The position numbers and the translations under genes were made by a program. From assembly GCF_005239225.2 (NCBI RefSeq), contig NC_133289.1, positions 7,137,501 through 7,201,500 of the forward strand: DNA of 64,000 nucleotides, in the 5' to 3' direction. This document shows positions 9,341 through 22,538 of the stretch, one piece after another. The stretch's first letter is position 1. Every line of letters begins with the position of its first letter. Under the pieces are notes generated by a model. That model saw only the letters and a list, made by a program, of their open reading frames with translations, had not been told where the DNA came from and ran no database searches. Source of the DNA: Populus alba (Eukaryota; Streptophyta; Magnoliopsida; Malpighiales; Salicaceae).

Positions 9341-11999
9341 TAATGGGGTTTACAGAGGATGAGATATTGACAAAAAAAAAAAATAATGAGACAACGGTGT
9401 ACGCTCGATTTCAGCGCTTAAAATGCGCCACATTCCGTCATTTTGCTGCTTGCTAGTTTTATGGGTTGATTATCACTCCTCCTCCTGTAATCATGCGCTC
9501 TTCTGTTTAAACACATATGACGTGAATCCATTTTTTTAAAAAAAAAAAAAAAAACGTAGCAGATACAACAAGCATGTTATTTAAGGGTAGTGAAGGGCAA
9601 AATCACAGCCATGGATATCTCTGACTTTAACAAGTCAACTTTTCTCTCGATTTTTATAAACGATGCATATGCCACCAGCAGTCAAGGTGATTGAGGGCTA
9701 CAGCGGTTTTATGATGTTGGGAAGCGTGACACTATCAGGCACGTACGTGGTCCCTGATGCTCTTAAAACAATTACTCTAAACATTAGCCCATGATAATAA
9801 TAATAATAATAATCCTAATTGATCTGTTGCTTGACTTAATACTATTAATAAAAACCTAAGTCAACGAGGAGTCCGCTTGTAGCTTGTATTAAGACAACCG
9901 TTTCAGCGCACAATAGCAAAACTTCCGTAACATCAAGTTTTTTTAATTATTATTATTACACGAATTTTTAATCAAGTTTTATACTTTGAGTTTTTAAAAA
10001 ATTAATAACAGTATAAATCTTTAGTAATTCAAAAATTTATGAAATTCAAATTAATAATTTTTAAAAAACAAACTTAAAGTCTAACCAAGTAAGCTAAATG
10101 ATATTGTTTTATTATTATTATTATAATATAATTGCTGGGACCGCTCATTTCCTGTTTATTATCCTGCATGCAATGCAAAATTTCTATGAGATTCTATTGA
10201 ATTTTCCATCACATAGTTACAATATCGATGCCTTGAATTTTAGTATAAAAGCCATAAGCATTATTATTTAAGATTTTATAATAATTTAGGAATTACAACA
10301 ATTCCTAATTACAAAGAGAAAAGATTCGATATCGAAGTCAAACTCAGCGTCGCAGGAGGAATCCTGTAAATAATGGACGCAGCTTGTTGTCTTGCCTCTT
10401 CGATGCAATAAAGTGGTATGGAAGTGACTGCAGAAAAAAGGCTGATATTTTACCAAAAGCAAAGTAATTATCGACCACGCCATTATTTATTATTCCATCA
10501 AACCCCTCGCCCCGTCTATAGACGTCACGTTTGCCGTTTGATTATCATCAAATTAATAGTTACACCAAGCGTTGATGATTCCCAAGAAAATTCTGAATTC
10601 CCCTTGCGTTACAGTTCACAGAAACAATTTGAGAAACTAGCCTCTGCCTCTCTGCTCTCTGCTACTCTATATTCTATAAAGACGGGCCTAGCAGATACAT
10701 AGTCACCTGATTTAGTTTCCCTAGCAGCATATACCGCGTATTGAAATAATATTTATTCTTTTAATTTATTTTGCACACCAAAACAATAAAAAAAAATAAT
10801 TTAAAACAGAAGAATAACATCCCAACAAGAAAATCAGGGCAGGGTAGATTCACTAGAGGGGGGTAGGATGGGATCTTTCAGGAAAGAGGAGCTGGTGTTG
10901 CATTAGGACTTGGGAGAACTTTTATTTATTTAATTTTTGTAGTTTGAACTTTTAATTCCTTGAATAGGGTAGTTATTTATAAACTTATTTGTCGAAACGA
11001 CATGCTTTCTGCCAATGTTAGCATTGAAACACAACTGATTTATCGATTAGATGACATTGAAATTCATGACAAGAGAAAACGACAAGGAAATTGAAATTAG
11101 TCCGAAATTAATTTTGCATTAACACTCCATTAACGGTCAAAGCCAGGCAACCTCCGGTTGTCTCTGCTGTCCACATGAACAATGCTCATACATCGCAAAT
11201 AAGTAATTAGGGAACCCAGGAGAAAAGGGCAGAAAAGACATCTCTCTTCACGTTAACTTCTGTTTGTGTTGGAGATTTTCTTGCCACGCAGCTGTAAATG
11301 TTCTTCCTCGTTGATGATGAATCAAAGGGAAACTTTTCCACGAAATAAATGGGCATCAGCGCTATTCTCTCCGAACCACAAACCCCTCTGCAGCACAACA
11401 ATGTCTTCTAGATCTTGTGCATATGAAATTGTTTGGATACACGTTGTGTTTTCGATAGATATTTATATATATTATGTGATATTTAGATAAAATGGATTTC
11501 CTGAGCACGTGATTGTGTGGGAATTAAACATATTTATCAGAGTAATTTAGATCTACGTGGGAAAATATCTTCTCGTAGGAAATACGCTATTTTAAGGAAA
11601 TAAGATTTTTGAAAACCCTACTTGGACCTGGGAGGAAAGGTGGGCCTACTGGGGTGGGGGAGACTGTAGTCCGGGTTTCGCGGCACAAGGAGACGAGAGG
11701 TGAAAGAGACAGGACGCTCTGGTACGCGCAGCAAATTTGTCAGTGATACGTTACGTCGGTTTTTTCTCCCTTTGCTTTGTTTTTATTGTCTCTCTTTCCA
11801 TCTATCTCTGGCTCTACTTGCTAGTGGGCCATTTTCTCCTCACCCTTTTATAATCCCTGTGGTTATTGGCTAACAGTACAAATAAACCCCAGGTTTGTTC
11901 CATGCTACTCCCCCCTCTCCCTTCCCTTTTTGCCCCTGCGTCCAATCTTATATTTAATTTTCGACCCATATCAATATAGTTTAATTGTTCTTCGGATGA
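9341..11999. other. Intergenic; distal AS1 upstream region, no gene recognised
   Basis: AT-rich DNA with an AAT microsatellite at about 9793-9812. A less AT-rich block (10320-10700) and another (11620-11780, with GTGGGCC motifs that resemble TCP sites) stand out, but no frame resembles a known protein. Open frames at 10418-10702 (+) and 11207-11401 (-) look random in composition. Confidence 0.4.
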
Positions 12000-12300
12000 T
12001 AAAATTAAAATTATTTTTTAAAAATTAAAATAAATTATAAAAATTTAATTTTTAATCAATTCAAATAATAAAAGATAAAATTAAAAACAAAATCAATAAA
12101 AAAAAAAATCTAAGAACTCAAGTCAATTGCATTAACCCATAAAATTCATGATTCAGGTCATGAAACCAAAACAACATTATATGAATCAAACAAAAATAAA
12201 CTATAAAATTTAATTTTTAATAAATCTAATGTTAAATAAAAAAATTAAAAACAAAAAACAAAACAAAATATTATTTCAAGGAATAACACTTTACATGGAG
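12000..12300. repeat. Copy of a dispersed AT-rich repeat family
   Basis: This segment repeats phrases such as AAACTATAAAATTTAATTTTTAATAAA, followed by TCTAATGTTAAATAAAAAAATTAAAAAC, within itself. Similar text occurs at 19680-19830, 29880-30200 and 38590-39080, and on the opposite strand at 33340-34310. The units are about 120-150 bp, degenerate, and often start with a phrase like 'aactcgCGACCTGGGTcatgagatc'. It is non-coding. Confidence 0.5.
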
Positions 12301-12675
12301 AAAATAATAATTTCCCCTCCTCAACGAATTATTAGTTGTTTGAACTAATCTAAGTTAATATTTATTTATTAAAATAATATTATTATTTATTTTAAAAAAT
12401 ATATATATTTCTACTGAATCTTTGAAGTTTAACTAAGTCGGATTTTGTTTTTCAAATTAAAACCCAGTCTAGGTCAAAATTTTGAAGATTTCTTAAATTA
12501 ACTCATCAAATAAACTAGTTTAATAAAAATAATAGAAAGCAACAAGTTAGTTAAAAATTTATGAAATCAAGTTTCAAGTTTTACTTTCCATATATACAAA
12601 AGAATCTTTTCTGGTACACATAGATGATTGACCTCAAACATACTTAGCTATGTTTATAATATAGTGCAAAAGATA

Positions 12676-12972
12676 AGGTCCATCCCATTTAAAGAGAAAA
12701 TTATAGCTCATATGTTTTGACATGATTATTTGATGTACCGTCGAGATAGGATCTTCTACTAGAAATGAAAGTGGTTGCATCTTCTTGTTGAAAGCCCTGT
12801 AAAGTTAAGCTTGATAGCATTCTAAGCATTGTTGCGGCTCAAAAAACTTCTCATCCAAGGCTCTAAGTTCTTTGGCACATAGATATTGTCTTCATTAAAG
12901 AGTCCTTCTTATATTACTATCCTTAGAGATGGAATTTGACATTCTAATGGAAGATGACTTCAACACCGTATA
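12676..12972 (-). pseudogene. Ty3/gypsy integrase C-terminal remnant (broken)
   Basis: The minus strand reads YGVEV, then AKELRALDEKFFEPQQCLE with CYQA, RAFNKKMQPLSF, and finally FKWDGPY. This series matches the region after the integrase catalytic core in plant gypsy polyproteins, including the conserved K-W-D/E-G-P-Y close. Several stop codons and at least one frameshift break it. It is a short fossil with no flanking LTR that I can identify. Confidence 0.7.
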
Positions 12973-15093
12973 TCAAAAAATATAGAATAACTTGATTTTA
13001 ATTTTGAGTTTTATTATTCTCCATATCTATAGGGTGAGGCCCTTTATATAGATTCATAGGAACACTCAAGTTTTTTTTTAATGTCACATGATATTTTATT
13101 TATTTATAAAATTCTGTATTTATGATAAAATATCTTAAATATCTCATCTCGTATGTCAATATTTAATTGATTAAGAAATACATAAATGTCCATTTATTTT
13201 TCATATTATTTTTAAAAAATATCATTTGAAGGCCATTCCATTTGTCCCATATAATCAAATTGCCACGGTAAAGGATGACATGTAATTAAGCCAACAAAAA
13301 CTGAAGGAAGACCTTCCACCTCGAATAGAGTAATTTTTGGAGCTGTAACCACTGTCAAGTATTTATCAAAAATGCTAGTTATTGGAATCATAATCTTGAG
13401 AAATTCGATGGAGTAGTTCTTGAAATAGGAAGGAATAAACCATACATATAAAAAAGAGAGAGCAGAAGATAGCAGCAAGGAAGCCATATTCATCATCATC
13501 GAAGAAGTTCAGTGTTAGACACACACCGAAGTCCGAGAGAGATCTCCCATCAAGCCTCAGGCGAAGAGAACTCGAAGCTGAAATTTCTCTCTCGAAGAAA
13601 TATTTGGTGGGCCAAAAGGTGAAAAAAAGCAGAAAAGGTGATTTGACGCATCGACGTTATTGTAAAATTGAGGGAGATCCTGCCTAATCTCTTCTATTCT
13701 GATTTCTGAAAAGCCGAATAGTTTTTGCGGTGGAGGATAGTGCAGCGCCAGCACAATTAGTTGTCGCCTCGCCTAGGAAGGAAGTACATCTTCCTTAAAT
13801 AATATAATTCACCATTAGGATCAAAAACTTTCTCCGAGGATTGCTAACTCTTAGCCATCGATCTTGCAGTCGCGCTCATCTTCGCTGCTCTTTCGTGACA
13901 CGTGCCGCCTTCACAAACTCCAAAACTTGCTGCAGACAACACAATTTGATGATGGCATTGCTGTAATATTATTAGATACTAGGCTTCTTTCCTTTTCTTC
14001 TAGCCGAAGCCTTTCCTGCTGTCACCTGGTGGTGGAAGGAAGCCAAATAACTATGACGTTTTTTAAAATTAACACAGGCAACAAATAGTAAATGTAACAT
14101 AGTTAGAAAGAAAACACTGTTGATTGATCCCAAAAAATCCCTGGTGGGGCCAGTGGTTTTTTTTCTTAAAGCCAACATGTTTTTAACTTTTGTGGGCTGT
14201 TTAAATATGTTAAGTCAGTTAACTTTTATGTAAATAAATTTTTAAATTTAATAAAAATACAAGTACATGATCTGTTGTAAGTTCACGGAGTTAATCTATA
14301 AATCTTGGGTTGACCTAATATAACAAAAATATTATTTAATAAAAAAATTATATTTTTTACCAATCATTCAAATTATTTTTAAATTTTTCAAATCAATTAA
14401 ATTATATTAAAATAATTTTCATACATGATAATTTTAAATGAAAGCTAAACAAAGAGTTTGAGAGTTATGAAAATTCAAAGTGGACTCTGTCTTCTTTGTA
14501 TGAAATTTAATAACAATGTTTTTACTACCTAGATTTTTTTGGACAAGTTAGAAAGCTTAGTTATAACTAAATCATCATAGTTTATGAAAACTAATCAATT
14601 AGTCCCTGTAGTATAGAAAATAACTAATAATCTCTTTATTAGAGTTGGCCATATTCAACTTGGTAGGTTTTTTTAAACCCAAACACGCCTTTTTTTTCCT
14701 TTCCCATCTTATCTGCTTCTCTTTTCACTTTTTTTTTTTTTTTAATTGGAAAATCACTAAAGTTAGAAACGAACCAAAGAATTTATGGATTAAATGTATG
14801 TTTTATGAAACCATGAGGTCTAGTTTAATTAGTTCAGGTTCCAAGTTATAGGATATTGAGAGCACAATACCTAAATTGCCTTCGTGTATCCATCCCTCTT
14901 GATCGTTCGTTCCACGAGACCCGCCCCCACATGCTACTCTTAAACGGTTGTTGACTGACCACGCAGTACTATTAAAATTTGCCACGTTGTAGGATCCACA
15001 GCCCCAAAATTTTCCCATCGAGTTAGGTGAAGAAGAAGAAGAAAATGAGACTTGAGAGCTTAAAAACAGAGACCGCTCTCTCAGATTGTTGTG
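12973..15093. other. Intergenic to ABCI20 promoter
   Basis: Two minus-strand open frames (13212-13499 and 13557-13754) may be part of the degraded retroelement next to them, but neither has a recognisable motif. 13860-14170 is less AT-rich and unremarkable. The last 450 bases lead into the ABC-protein gene. An AGAAGAAGAAG run at about 15030-15040 probably lies in its 5' UTR. Confidence 0.35.
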
Positions 15094-17170
15094 ATGGGCG
15101 ATATGGAGCATCAAGGACCAATAATAGATATCAACGGCCTGAGATTCACGTACCCAGGAATCAACGGTCACCCACCGCCTGGGTCTAAACCGTTGATCGA
15201 TGAGTTCTCTCTCACCGTCAATTCTGGTGATCGATGCCTTCTTGTTGGATCCAACGGCGCTGGTTAGATCTTTGTTTGTTTTCATAAGATAATAGTATTA
15301 GTAAGCAAAACACCAGAATAGTAATGGGTTTGTTTTGTTGTGCTGTAAAGGGAAAACAACAATTCTGAAGATATTAGGAGGCAAACACATGGTGGAACCC
15401 CAAATGGTTCGTGTTTTAGGAAGGTCTGCTTTTCACGACACTGCTTTAACTTCTTCTGGTGATCTTTCTTATCTTGGAGGAGAGGTTAGAAATTACAATT
15501 CATTCATGGCTTTGCCTTTTCTTATTATCGACCGTTGCTGTTTAATTTAAAATTTGGAAACTGGTGTTTTATTTCTTGTCTTCAATAAGACGTTGAGGAA
15601 CATTACCCCCTCCAGTAATGTGTTATTGCATATGCCAATCTAATCCTCGGAAGAACAAAAAAAAAAAAAGAAATTCTTTGTTGCATTGCAATGGATATTC
15701 CTTTCATATCCTAGCTCTTTTTCACATGAAAAAGGATTCCAGCCTGCGAAATGGGAGCAGCCTAAACTGTCAAAAGAGGCCCTGCTTAAATTAATTATGA
15801 GAACAATGTTGGACTGGATCTCTATCATAATCAAATGGAATAGTTTGTTTTACTTTTGTCTAATATTGAGCATGATATGCTTGGCGTTGACTATACTATG
15901 GTGTGTTTGGGACATTTCGATAGGAAATTGTTTTTTTACCTAATTATCCGGATTTCGAGATTTTCATATTCAAGGTTTTATTTGTTGATAATTGTTGATA
16001 AAAAGTCTTTCTTTTGCAGTGGAGGCGAGAAGTTGCTTTTGCTGGTTTTGAGGTTCCGATACAAATGGATATTTCTGCGGAGAAGATGATACTTGGGGTG
16101 GCAGGTATTGATCCTCAAAGAAGAGCTGAGCTAATCAAGGTGAGTTTCAATTTATTCAAGTTGCATTTCTGAGAAACTATTTCTTTAGGTGTGCCATTGA
16201 CAGCAGTGGGACATTACAACTTGTTATCTTGATTGGATAGGTATTGGACATTGATCTGTCATGGAGGATGCACAAGGTTTCTGATGGCCAGAGAAGGCGA
16301 GTGCAAATTTGCATGGGTCTCTTGAGGCCATTCAAGGTATCCCTTTTTCTTGCTTCATATCTCTCGCTTATATCATGAGTTTCCATTACAATTCTTGTAA
16401 CTCCTCATTTGGACGAGTTATTGTTTGTTGAGGATATCTTTTCTTCGTTTTTCCCATTCATGTCTTAATATAAGCCGACTTTACCTCCTTGTTTATCTAG
16501 GTTCTTCTTCTTGATGAGATAACAGTTGACCTCGATGTGCTAGCAAGGGCTGACCTTCTGAAGTTTCTAAGAAAGGATTGTGAAGAGCGAGGTGCATCAA
16601 TTATCTATGCAACACATATATTTGATGGTTTGGAGGAGTGGCCAACGCATATTGTATGTCTTGATTTCTTCAGTAGTTCAACAGGCATCACATATAATGC
16701 TTGCTCTTCTCGATGTCTAATTGGCTTCTTCTTTTACAGTTGTATGTTGCTCATGGGAAGTTGCAATTCGCAATGCCAATGGCCAAAATAAAAGAGATTA
16801 GTAATTTGTCACTAATGGTTGGTAGCTATGTCTAATTCTCTAATCCACTTTTCAACTTGCTGATAGTTTTTCAATTTCCAGAATATAAATCCTCTTGCGT
16901 TGTGTAATGCTGAAACGAAAATGGGATTTGCAGAGAACAGTGGAGAGCTGGCTGAGGAAGGAAAGAGATGAGGAGAGGAAAAGAAGACAAGAGAGAAAGG
17001 CAGGAGGTCTTCCAGAATATGAAAAGCAGGTTGAGGGAAGTCGAGTGACCGGTGATCCAGCTCGTGTTGCTGCTCGTGTTATGAACAATGGTTGGGCTGC
17101 AGGAAGGCTGAACTCCACTATTGCGGGTGAAGAGAACTTCATCTTGAGCTCAAACAGAGTTTTGAGGTAG
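15094..17170 (+). CDS. ABCI20: Soluble ABC ATPase, ABCI19/20/21 group
   Basis: Seven exons: 15094-15262, 15351-15484, 16020-16139, 16241-16336, 16501-16653, 16740-16817 and 16934-17170 (TAG). All are GT-AG and in phase, giving 328 residues, the length expected for Arabidopsis ABCI20. It is a lone nucleotide-binding domain with no membrane span. Walker A is GSNGAGKT at 52-59, split by intron 1 after the third Gly. The signature is VSDGQRRR at 154-161 instead of LSGGQ. Walker B is VLLLDE at 174-179, with a switch His in ATHIFDG. The end is LSSNRVLR. Arabidopsis ABCI19/20/21 form a cytosolic/ER complex linked to cytokinin response; that role here is inference. ATG 15094 is the first in frame. 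Symbol by similarity: ABCI20 against ABCI19/21 cannot be settled from one copy. Confidence 0.93.
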
Positions 17171-19298
17171 TAGATAAATTCAATTGAAAATATGAGAGAT
17201 CTGTTTGCTATCAACATTTATACAGCTGGGAATTAGTATTCATACATACACGTTTTGCTCTTTTTTACTTTCAAGTCTTTGTCGAGTGAGCATAAAAAAC
17301 GATGTTCAAAATAATAGATAGCAGCATCTTCTTATTCATTTTATTGTGATTCATGGATAATGGTTTATGTTAACGTCTCCCCTGTAATTTGTGAAGATCA
17401 ATAAGAATTTCAATTTCTCCTTTAGATCATCTTATTTACACTGTGATTCCTTTTATGAAGTTTAAACTTTACGATGCGAAAATTATGCGTCGCTGTTCTT
17501 GATAGTCGTTAATTGCTGTTACCTCGGTCATCCTACCCTGCAGCAGCTCGGAAGACGTTCAAAACACTGGATTAGAACAATTGAATTATCCTTGAAAGTA
17601 TTGAATTACTAGACATTGCAGAATTAATTGGGGGCAAATTGGTCTACATATTTATTTTACCACAATATAATAAATTTCTTATCCTTAAAAGCAAAATAAT
17701 ATATATCTATCACTTGAAAGTATTTTTGTCTTTTTAAGTTTAGACGCAAAATAAATCATCGAAATTACCTCTAGAAGCTGAAAAAAGAAACTGGCTTGCA
17801 GGGGAATTTGTGTATTTTCATTCTGGTTTCTCGGTAATAATTGAATTGACAAAAGGGATGATATGTTTTTTTACCCCATATATAATATTATTTAAATAAT
17901 TATTAGGGTGGTGTGTGTGGGAGTTCTAGTGAAGTTGTAGAGGCGTGTGCGGAGGCTTTGTTTAGCCAAACGGTGGCTTTTCAAAGCGACGATAAAATCC
18001 TCTCAGCGTTTCTTACCTGCGAGTTTGATATAGTAATCTAGGTTTCATTGGTTTTTTTTTCTTTTTTAATATTTTTTTTCTTTTGAAAAGATTTTTCAAT
18101 CAAAACAAATAACAGTGGCTAGTTTTTTTTTTTTTTGTCTTTGTTAGATTTAACTTGTTTAAAAATATTTTTATTTATTTAATTAGATTAAATTAATATA
18201 TTTAAAATTTCAACATTTAATTAATTGATCAAGTTTTGAGCTTTTTGGTTCAAACGAGTATGGAGTTTAATGAATTGTGGGTTTAAAAGATTAATTTGGA
18301 TTTAGAAACTTCATCCAAACTTTTTGGTTTTTTTTTTTGTTCTGAGCTTATATTTTTTTTTTATCCTTAATCATTTTCTTGCTTTTGAAAAAAAACAGGA
18401 GTTATTTTGGGTTTTTTTTCGGGTCTTTATTAAATTTAACTTTTTTATAAGAATTTTTTATTTTGAATTAAATTAAATTAATTAATTGAATATAAAAATG
18501 AAATACTCGTTTTATAATATTTTTTCACTTACTTTCTGGGTCACCATTCTAACAACATGGGCTGTCTTTTATTACCTAAATTTTAGATGTTTCTTACTTA
18601 TTTGAAAACGTTAATGTTGAATGAATGTCTTTTTTTATGTTGTGAAAAAATAGCCAAGCCCTCGGCATAGCGCAGATCATCTATGTTATTTTTTTGTTTT
18701 TTTTTTTTATTATTTTTTTATAATTTGTTTTATGAAAATCATTTTTTTTATTTTTTGTAGAACAAATTATTATACAAAAAGTTAAAGGAAATGATGTTTT
18801 AATATAGCAATTGAAAAAATTTCTTGTTTTTCTATTACATTAAAAATTAGTTAGACATCTTATATATTTTTATTAACATATATAATCTTCATTTTATTTT
18901 ATTATATGTAAATATAAGCTTTTTGATTTATAGTTATAGTTTTTAATTGATGTCAAAAAATATTATAATAACACCTATACATTTATTTTTTTGTATTAAA
19001 AATAATATTTAACCCATAGCAAAGCAAGTAGAATAGACAAGTTAACATATATATATATATATATATTCAGCACAAATTATGTTCAATTTTTTTAATTAAT
19101 TGCATGCATAGATTTTACAATTTATAATTAGTTTTTTTTTTTGTAAAACAATACGTTGAAAAAACCTGCATATTTATTTTTTTATCAAAACATTTATTCA
19201 ACCCATGATAAATAAGACATGCAGGGAGTCTGATTTGGATGCGGTATTAATTTTATTGGTAATTTGTTACTGGAGAAACAAGGGACAGAAAACATGTA
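17171..19298. other. 3' flank of ABCI20 and AT-rich intergenic DNA
   Basis: The first 300 bases probably include the ABC gene's 3' UTR and poly(A) signals. The rest is long T-rich and TA-rich DNA with a (TA)n run at about 19050-19066. I see no coding or element signal. Confidence 0.45.
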
Positions 19299-19370
19299 GC
19301 CGTCTTAGCTCAGAGGTAGAGCGCATGGCTTTTAACCATGTGGTCGTGGGTTCGATCCCCACAGACGGCG
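19299..19370 (+). tRNA. tRNA-Lys (anticodon UUU)
   Basis: The 72-nt sequence folds as a full cloverleaf. Acceptor GCCGTCT pairs with AGACGGC. The D arm is GCTC...GAGC. The anticodon stem CATGG/CCATG encloses the loop CTTTTAA, with TTT at the anticodon. The T arm is GTGGG-TTCGATC-CCCAC. Discriminator base is G. Box A (TTAGCTCAGAGG) and box B (GGTTCGATCCC) are both intact, so RNA polymerase III should transcribe it. A T-rich stretch (TTTTCCTTTT) follows within 5 bases and can serve as terminator. There is no intron. Confidence 0.95.
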
Positions 19371-19431
19371 ATTTTCCTTTTCATTACCTTTTGATCAAGT
19401 CTTAAACTAGGCCCACTACTTAAAGCCCATT

Positions 19432-19500
19432 TATCAAAATAAGAAATTACATAATTCATGCAAGCATTGAGTATCAAAATAAGAAATTACATAATTCATG
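19432..19500 (+). repeat. Direct repeat of 29 bp downstream of the tRNA
   Basis: The 29-bp string starting TATCAAAATAAGAAATTACA occurs at 19432-19460 and again, identical, at 19472-19500, separated by 11 bp. Perfect identity suggests a recent local duplication. No function is evident. Confidence 0.8.
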
Positions 19501-20389
19501 GCATTTGTTTTCTTTTTAAACATTGAGAATACAATATATTAGATCGATTTAGATTAATTAGTTTTAATTTGTCAAACTTGCTATCCGGTAATAGACTACA
19601 CTAAGTTTAATAACTTTGTTTTTTTAAAAAAGAAAAACTATTTTTTCATTTAATTATATGACAAAAAATACATGCTCGTAAAATCGAGTATCAACCCAAT
19701 ATTGTGATGTTTGTTTAAAGCCACGTTAACCTTATAAAAAGCAAATCAAAATAAATTATGAAACTCAATTTCCAATAAACTCAATGTTAGATAATAAAAT
19801 TTAAAAATATATACTTTAAATTTTTTTAACTTGGTTTGACTAGCAACCAGAGTCACAGACTCCATCAAATTTAATGACTTTGGTTAGCTTGTCAATATCA
19901 TTATCTAAGTCACAGAATGAACTGAGTTTAATAATTTTAAGTTATTAAAAATTCTATTTTATTTAAAAATAAGATAAATAAAATAAACACTCACAAAATA
20001 AAAAGACCAACTCAAAGTCGAGATGCTTTGTAAATTGAAAACATTTTTTATCTAAATCAAAATCCATAATGGTCATATAAGGAAATTAAAAAATAAATGA
20101 AAATAAGATCTTAGTTATGATATCATATCTAATTAGTTTAGATATCCATTTTTGTTGGGTTGGGTTACCGATTTTATTCTTGAGCATATATTTCAAACTA
20201 TGCTAATAAGTTTTAATTTTAAAGATTTGACCTAGTAAATAAGGTCTTCATTTCAGATCTGCCAACATAATAGCCAAAAACTCTTTTTCTACTTTAACTC
20301 CCTCACATAATACATCATATTCAATTGTAAAGTCTTTTTAAAAAAAATAAAAAAAATAAAAATGATAATGCTAACAGCGGTTTCATGAT
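19501..20389. other. AT-rich intergenic DNA with a dispersed-repeat copy
   Basis: 19680-19830 matches the dispersed AT-rich repeat seen at 12.0 and 38.6 kb (phrases like 'aattatgaaactcaatttccaataaactcaatgtt'). The remainder is AT-rich DNA without a coding signal. Confidence 0.4.
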
Positions 20390-20950
20390 TGCCTTTTTTT
20401 GGGTAGCCTGGCTAGTTAGTACCTATAATCTTATGTGAAACCTTTTATAATCCTTGATTAGGCCTAAACATCCTTTTAAGGATTTTATGTTGTTGGGTCT
20501 GGGTCATTGAACCATAACCTCTACCTTTCTTATATTGAAATTTACCCCTTCCTCTAATACTATATGGCCTAGGTATTCCGGCTCCTTACTAGAAAACTTA
20601 CATTGAGATCTTTTAGCATTCCTCACTCCCATTATAGACTATTATATCATCAAATAAAACTAATACAAATTTTCTAAGATAGGATTTAAATATATCATTC
20701 ATTAGAGCTTAGAAGATAGATGGAGTATTGGTTAAACCAAATGACATGATCATAAATTTATAATGTTCTTTGTGAGTTCTAAAAGTTATTTTTAAATATT
20801 TCCTAGTCTTATTCTGATTTGATGGTGCTCTAGTCTTAGATTCAATATAGAAAAATAATTAGACCACGAAACTCATTTAATAATTCCTCCATCAATAGAA
20901 TAATTAAATTGACTGTTAAGTACTCGGTAATCAACAAATATCCTTCACGA
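20390..20950 (-). pseudogene. Ty3/gypsy reverse transcriptase remnant (broken)
   Basis: The minus strand reads, in order, VDYRVLN, then HYKFMIMSFGLTNTPS, then MNDIFKSYLRKFVLVLFDDI, then EPEYLGHIV, and a final WPRP-like and LKGCLGL block. These are the ordered conserved motifs of a gypsy reverse transcriptase, including the catalytic F-D-D (YxDD equivalent). Frameshifts and stops separate the blocks, so it is a fossil. It lies on the same strand as the integrase remnant at 12.7 kb, but 8 kb away and across intact genes, so the two are separate insertions. Confidence 0.75.
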
Positions 20951-22538
20951 CCTATCTGTTATTTTAGCTACACTCGGGTGCATGAGATTATGTTCATTCC
21001 CGATGTGAATCAAAACCATCATCTATCACAAACCTTGAATTCTTAGAAGCATTGGCATGAATTTGCATACAAATTGACATGTACGATTGGATTCCGAAAT
21101 TCAGCGTAAGAATGATATAACTTGGCATATATTCCAATTCCCTTGTCATGATTCCAGCTATAAACCTCAAAGTTTTGCAAGAGGCTATTTCAAGTCACAC
21201 ACCCTATACTTGAGTTATGATCTACATATCACGAGGATAATTTGGGGTTGAAGGATTATTCTTGACAAGCTAATTGATCGATAACAAGTATATGGTCGCA
21301 GTCGGTCCCACTTTACCTGTTGTTTTCTTGCCGAAAGTTGATTTTTCATGATCCGAAAGATATTGTTGATAAGGAATAAATGCCTTCCTTTGATGGCATG
21401 CCAGACATGGTTTGCCTCTTTTGGGCTTAGCGGGTATCTTAACATAACCGGATAGGCCTCTTGTCCAAGCGTGCCCAGATTCCCACAGCTTGGAAAAGAT
21501 GGGTGTATAGCAGGTGATTTGTCTGCTCTGAGCTTGGGAAAACATTGCATGTGAAAATGGGAGCCATCTTGCCCTAGCAAACCTAAATGCTTGGATCGAA
21601 CCGGCCTGCCTTGTTAGCTTATTCCGGCAGAAAAGTAGATGCGATAAGCCATTTGGTACAAGCAGACGCCTGAGCGGAGAAATAACGGAGGCGTTGCATG
21701 ATTAGATACGTGAACGGGTTCTGTGCTAGCGAGGAAAAGGAACGATGAAATTGGCAGAAAAGAAGTGATGCTGATCAGTGTCGGTGGAGAGGCACATGGG
21801 GAGTTGCGAGCATATCCACCGACAAGTGGGGACGGTCTACTTGCAGGAATCCATCTAATCTTATTGCCAATTTGAGACTGGTTGTTGCAATTCAACGCCC
21901 TAATTTCCTCCCAGCTGGGATCAACTTTTTTTTTCTCTTTTTTACTGTGATTATTATGTAACGTAATGTTGCATGATCTGATCATAGAATAGTAACCCAT
22001 CATTTCCCAGAAGTGGCAAGATGATTATACATTTAGCTGCTGGGCGTCTCAGAGAGGCTCATTCATCCTTGGCTATCAATCTAGTTAAGTGGGTGGCCAT
22101 TACTGTTTTCAGACACAATGTTTTCAGGACAGTGGATCATAAAGTTGAGCGGACGAGATCGAGCAGATCACAATTATAAAGTTGGTAGTAGTATTATAGA
22201 GATGAAAACATGCATCAACAGGAGCTGCGGGCTACAAGTTCCTTACTGCAGCCGCTTCAGCCTTTCCTGCCATTTTACTTTGACCAGCAGCTCGACTGGT
22301 TCTTAAAACTTTCAATCTAACCAGTCCGCTAAGCAAAAGACACTTCTCCCACTCAAAAAGACACTTTGGAGTCACTGTCCTGCCCCTATTTTCATCCCCG
22401 TGAACCCCAATCACTTCCAAGTTTTCCTGAGAAAATTAAGGAAAACTGAAGGCGGGGAAACTCACATTACAGTACTAGTAGGTAAATACTAACATGTAAG
22501 AAAAGAAAAGAAAAGGAAAGAAAAGAGGAAGAGGGAGC
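20951..22538. other. Flank of the gypsy fossil and 3' region of the expansin gene
   Basis: Minus-strand open frames at 21270-21545 (contains KRGKPCLACHQRKAF) and 21614-22003 are not recognised. They may be 5' parts of the adjacent gypsy element or chance. The less AT-rich 22100-22538 nearest the expansin stop codon is probably its 3' UTR plus flank. Confidence 0.35.

Noticed and set aside
10418..10702. 94-codon plus-strand frame
   Set aside because: No recognisable domain, no good start context or splice pattern. Could be real but cannot be supported.
14803..15285. 160-codon minus-strand frame over the start of ABCI20
   Set aside because: It is antisense to the first ABCI20 exon and leader and has no family resemblance.
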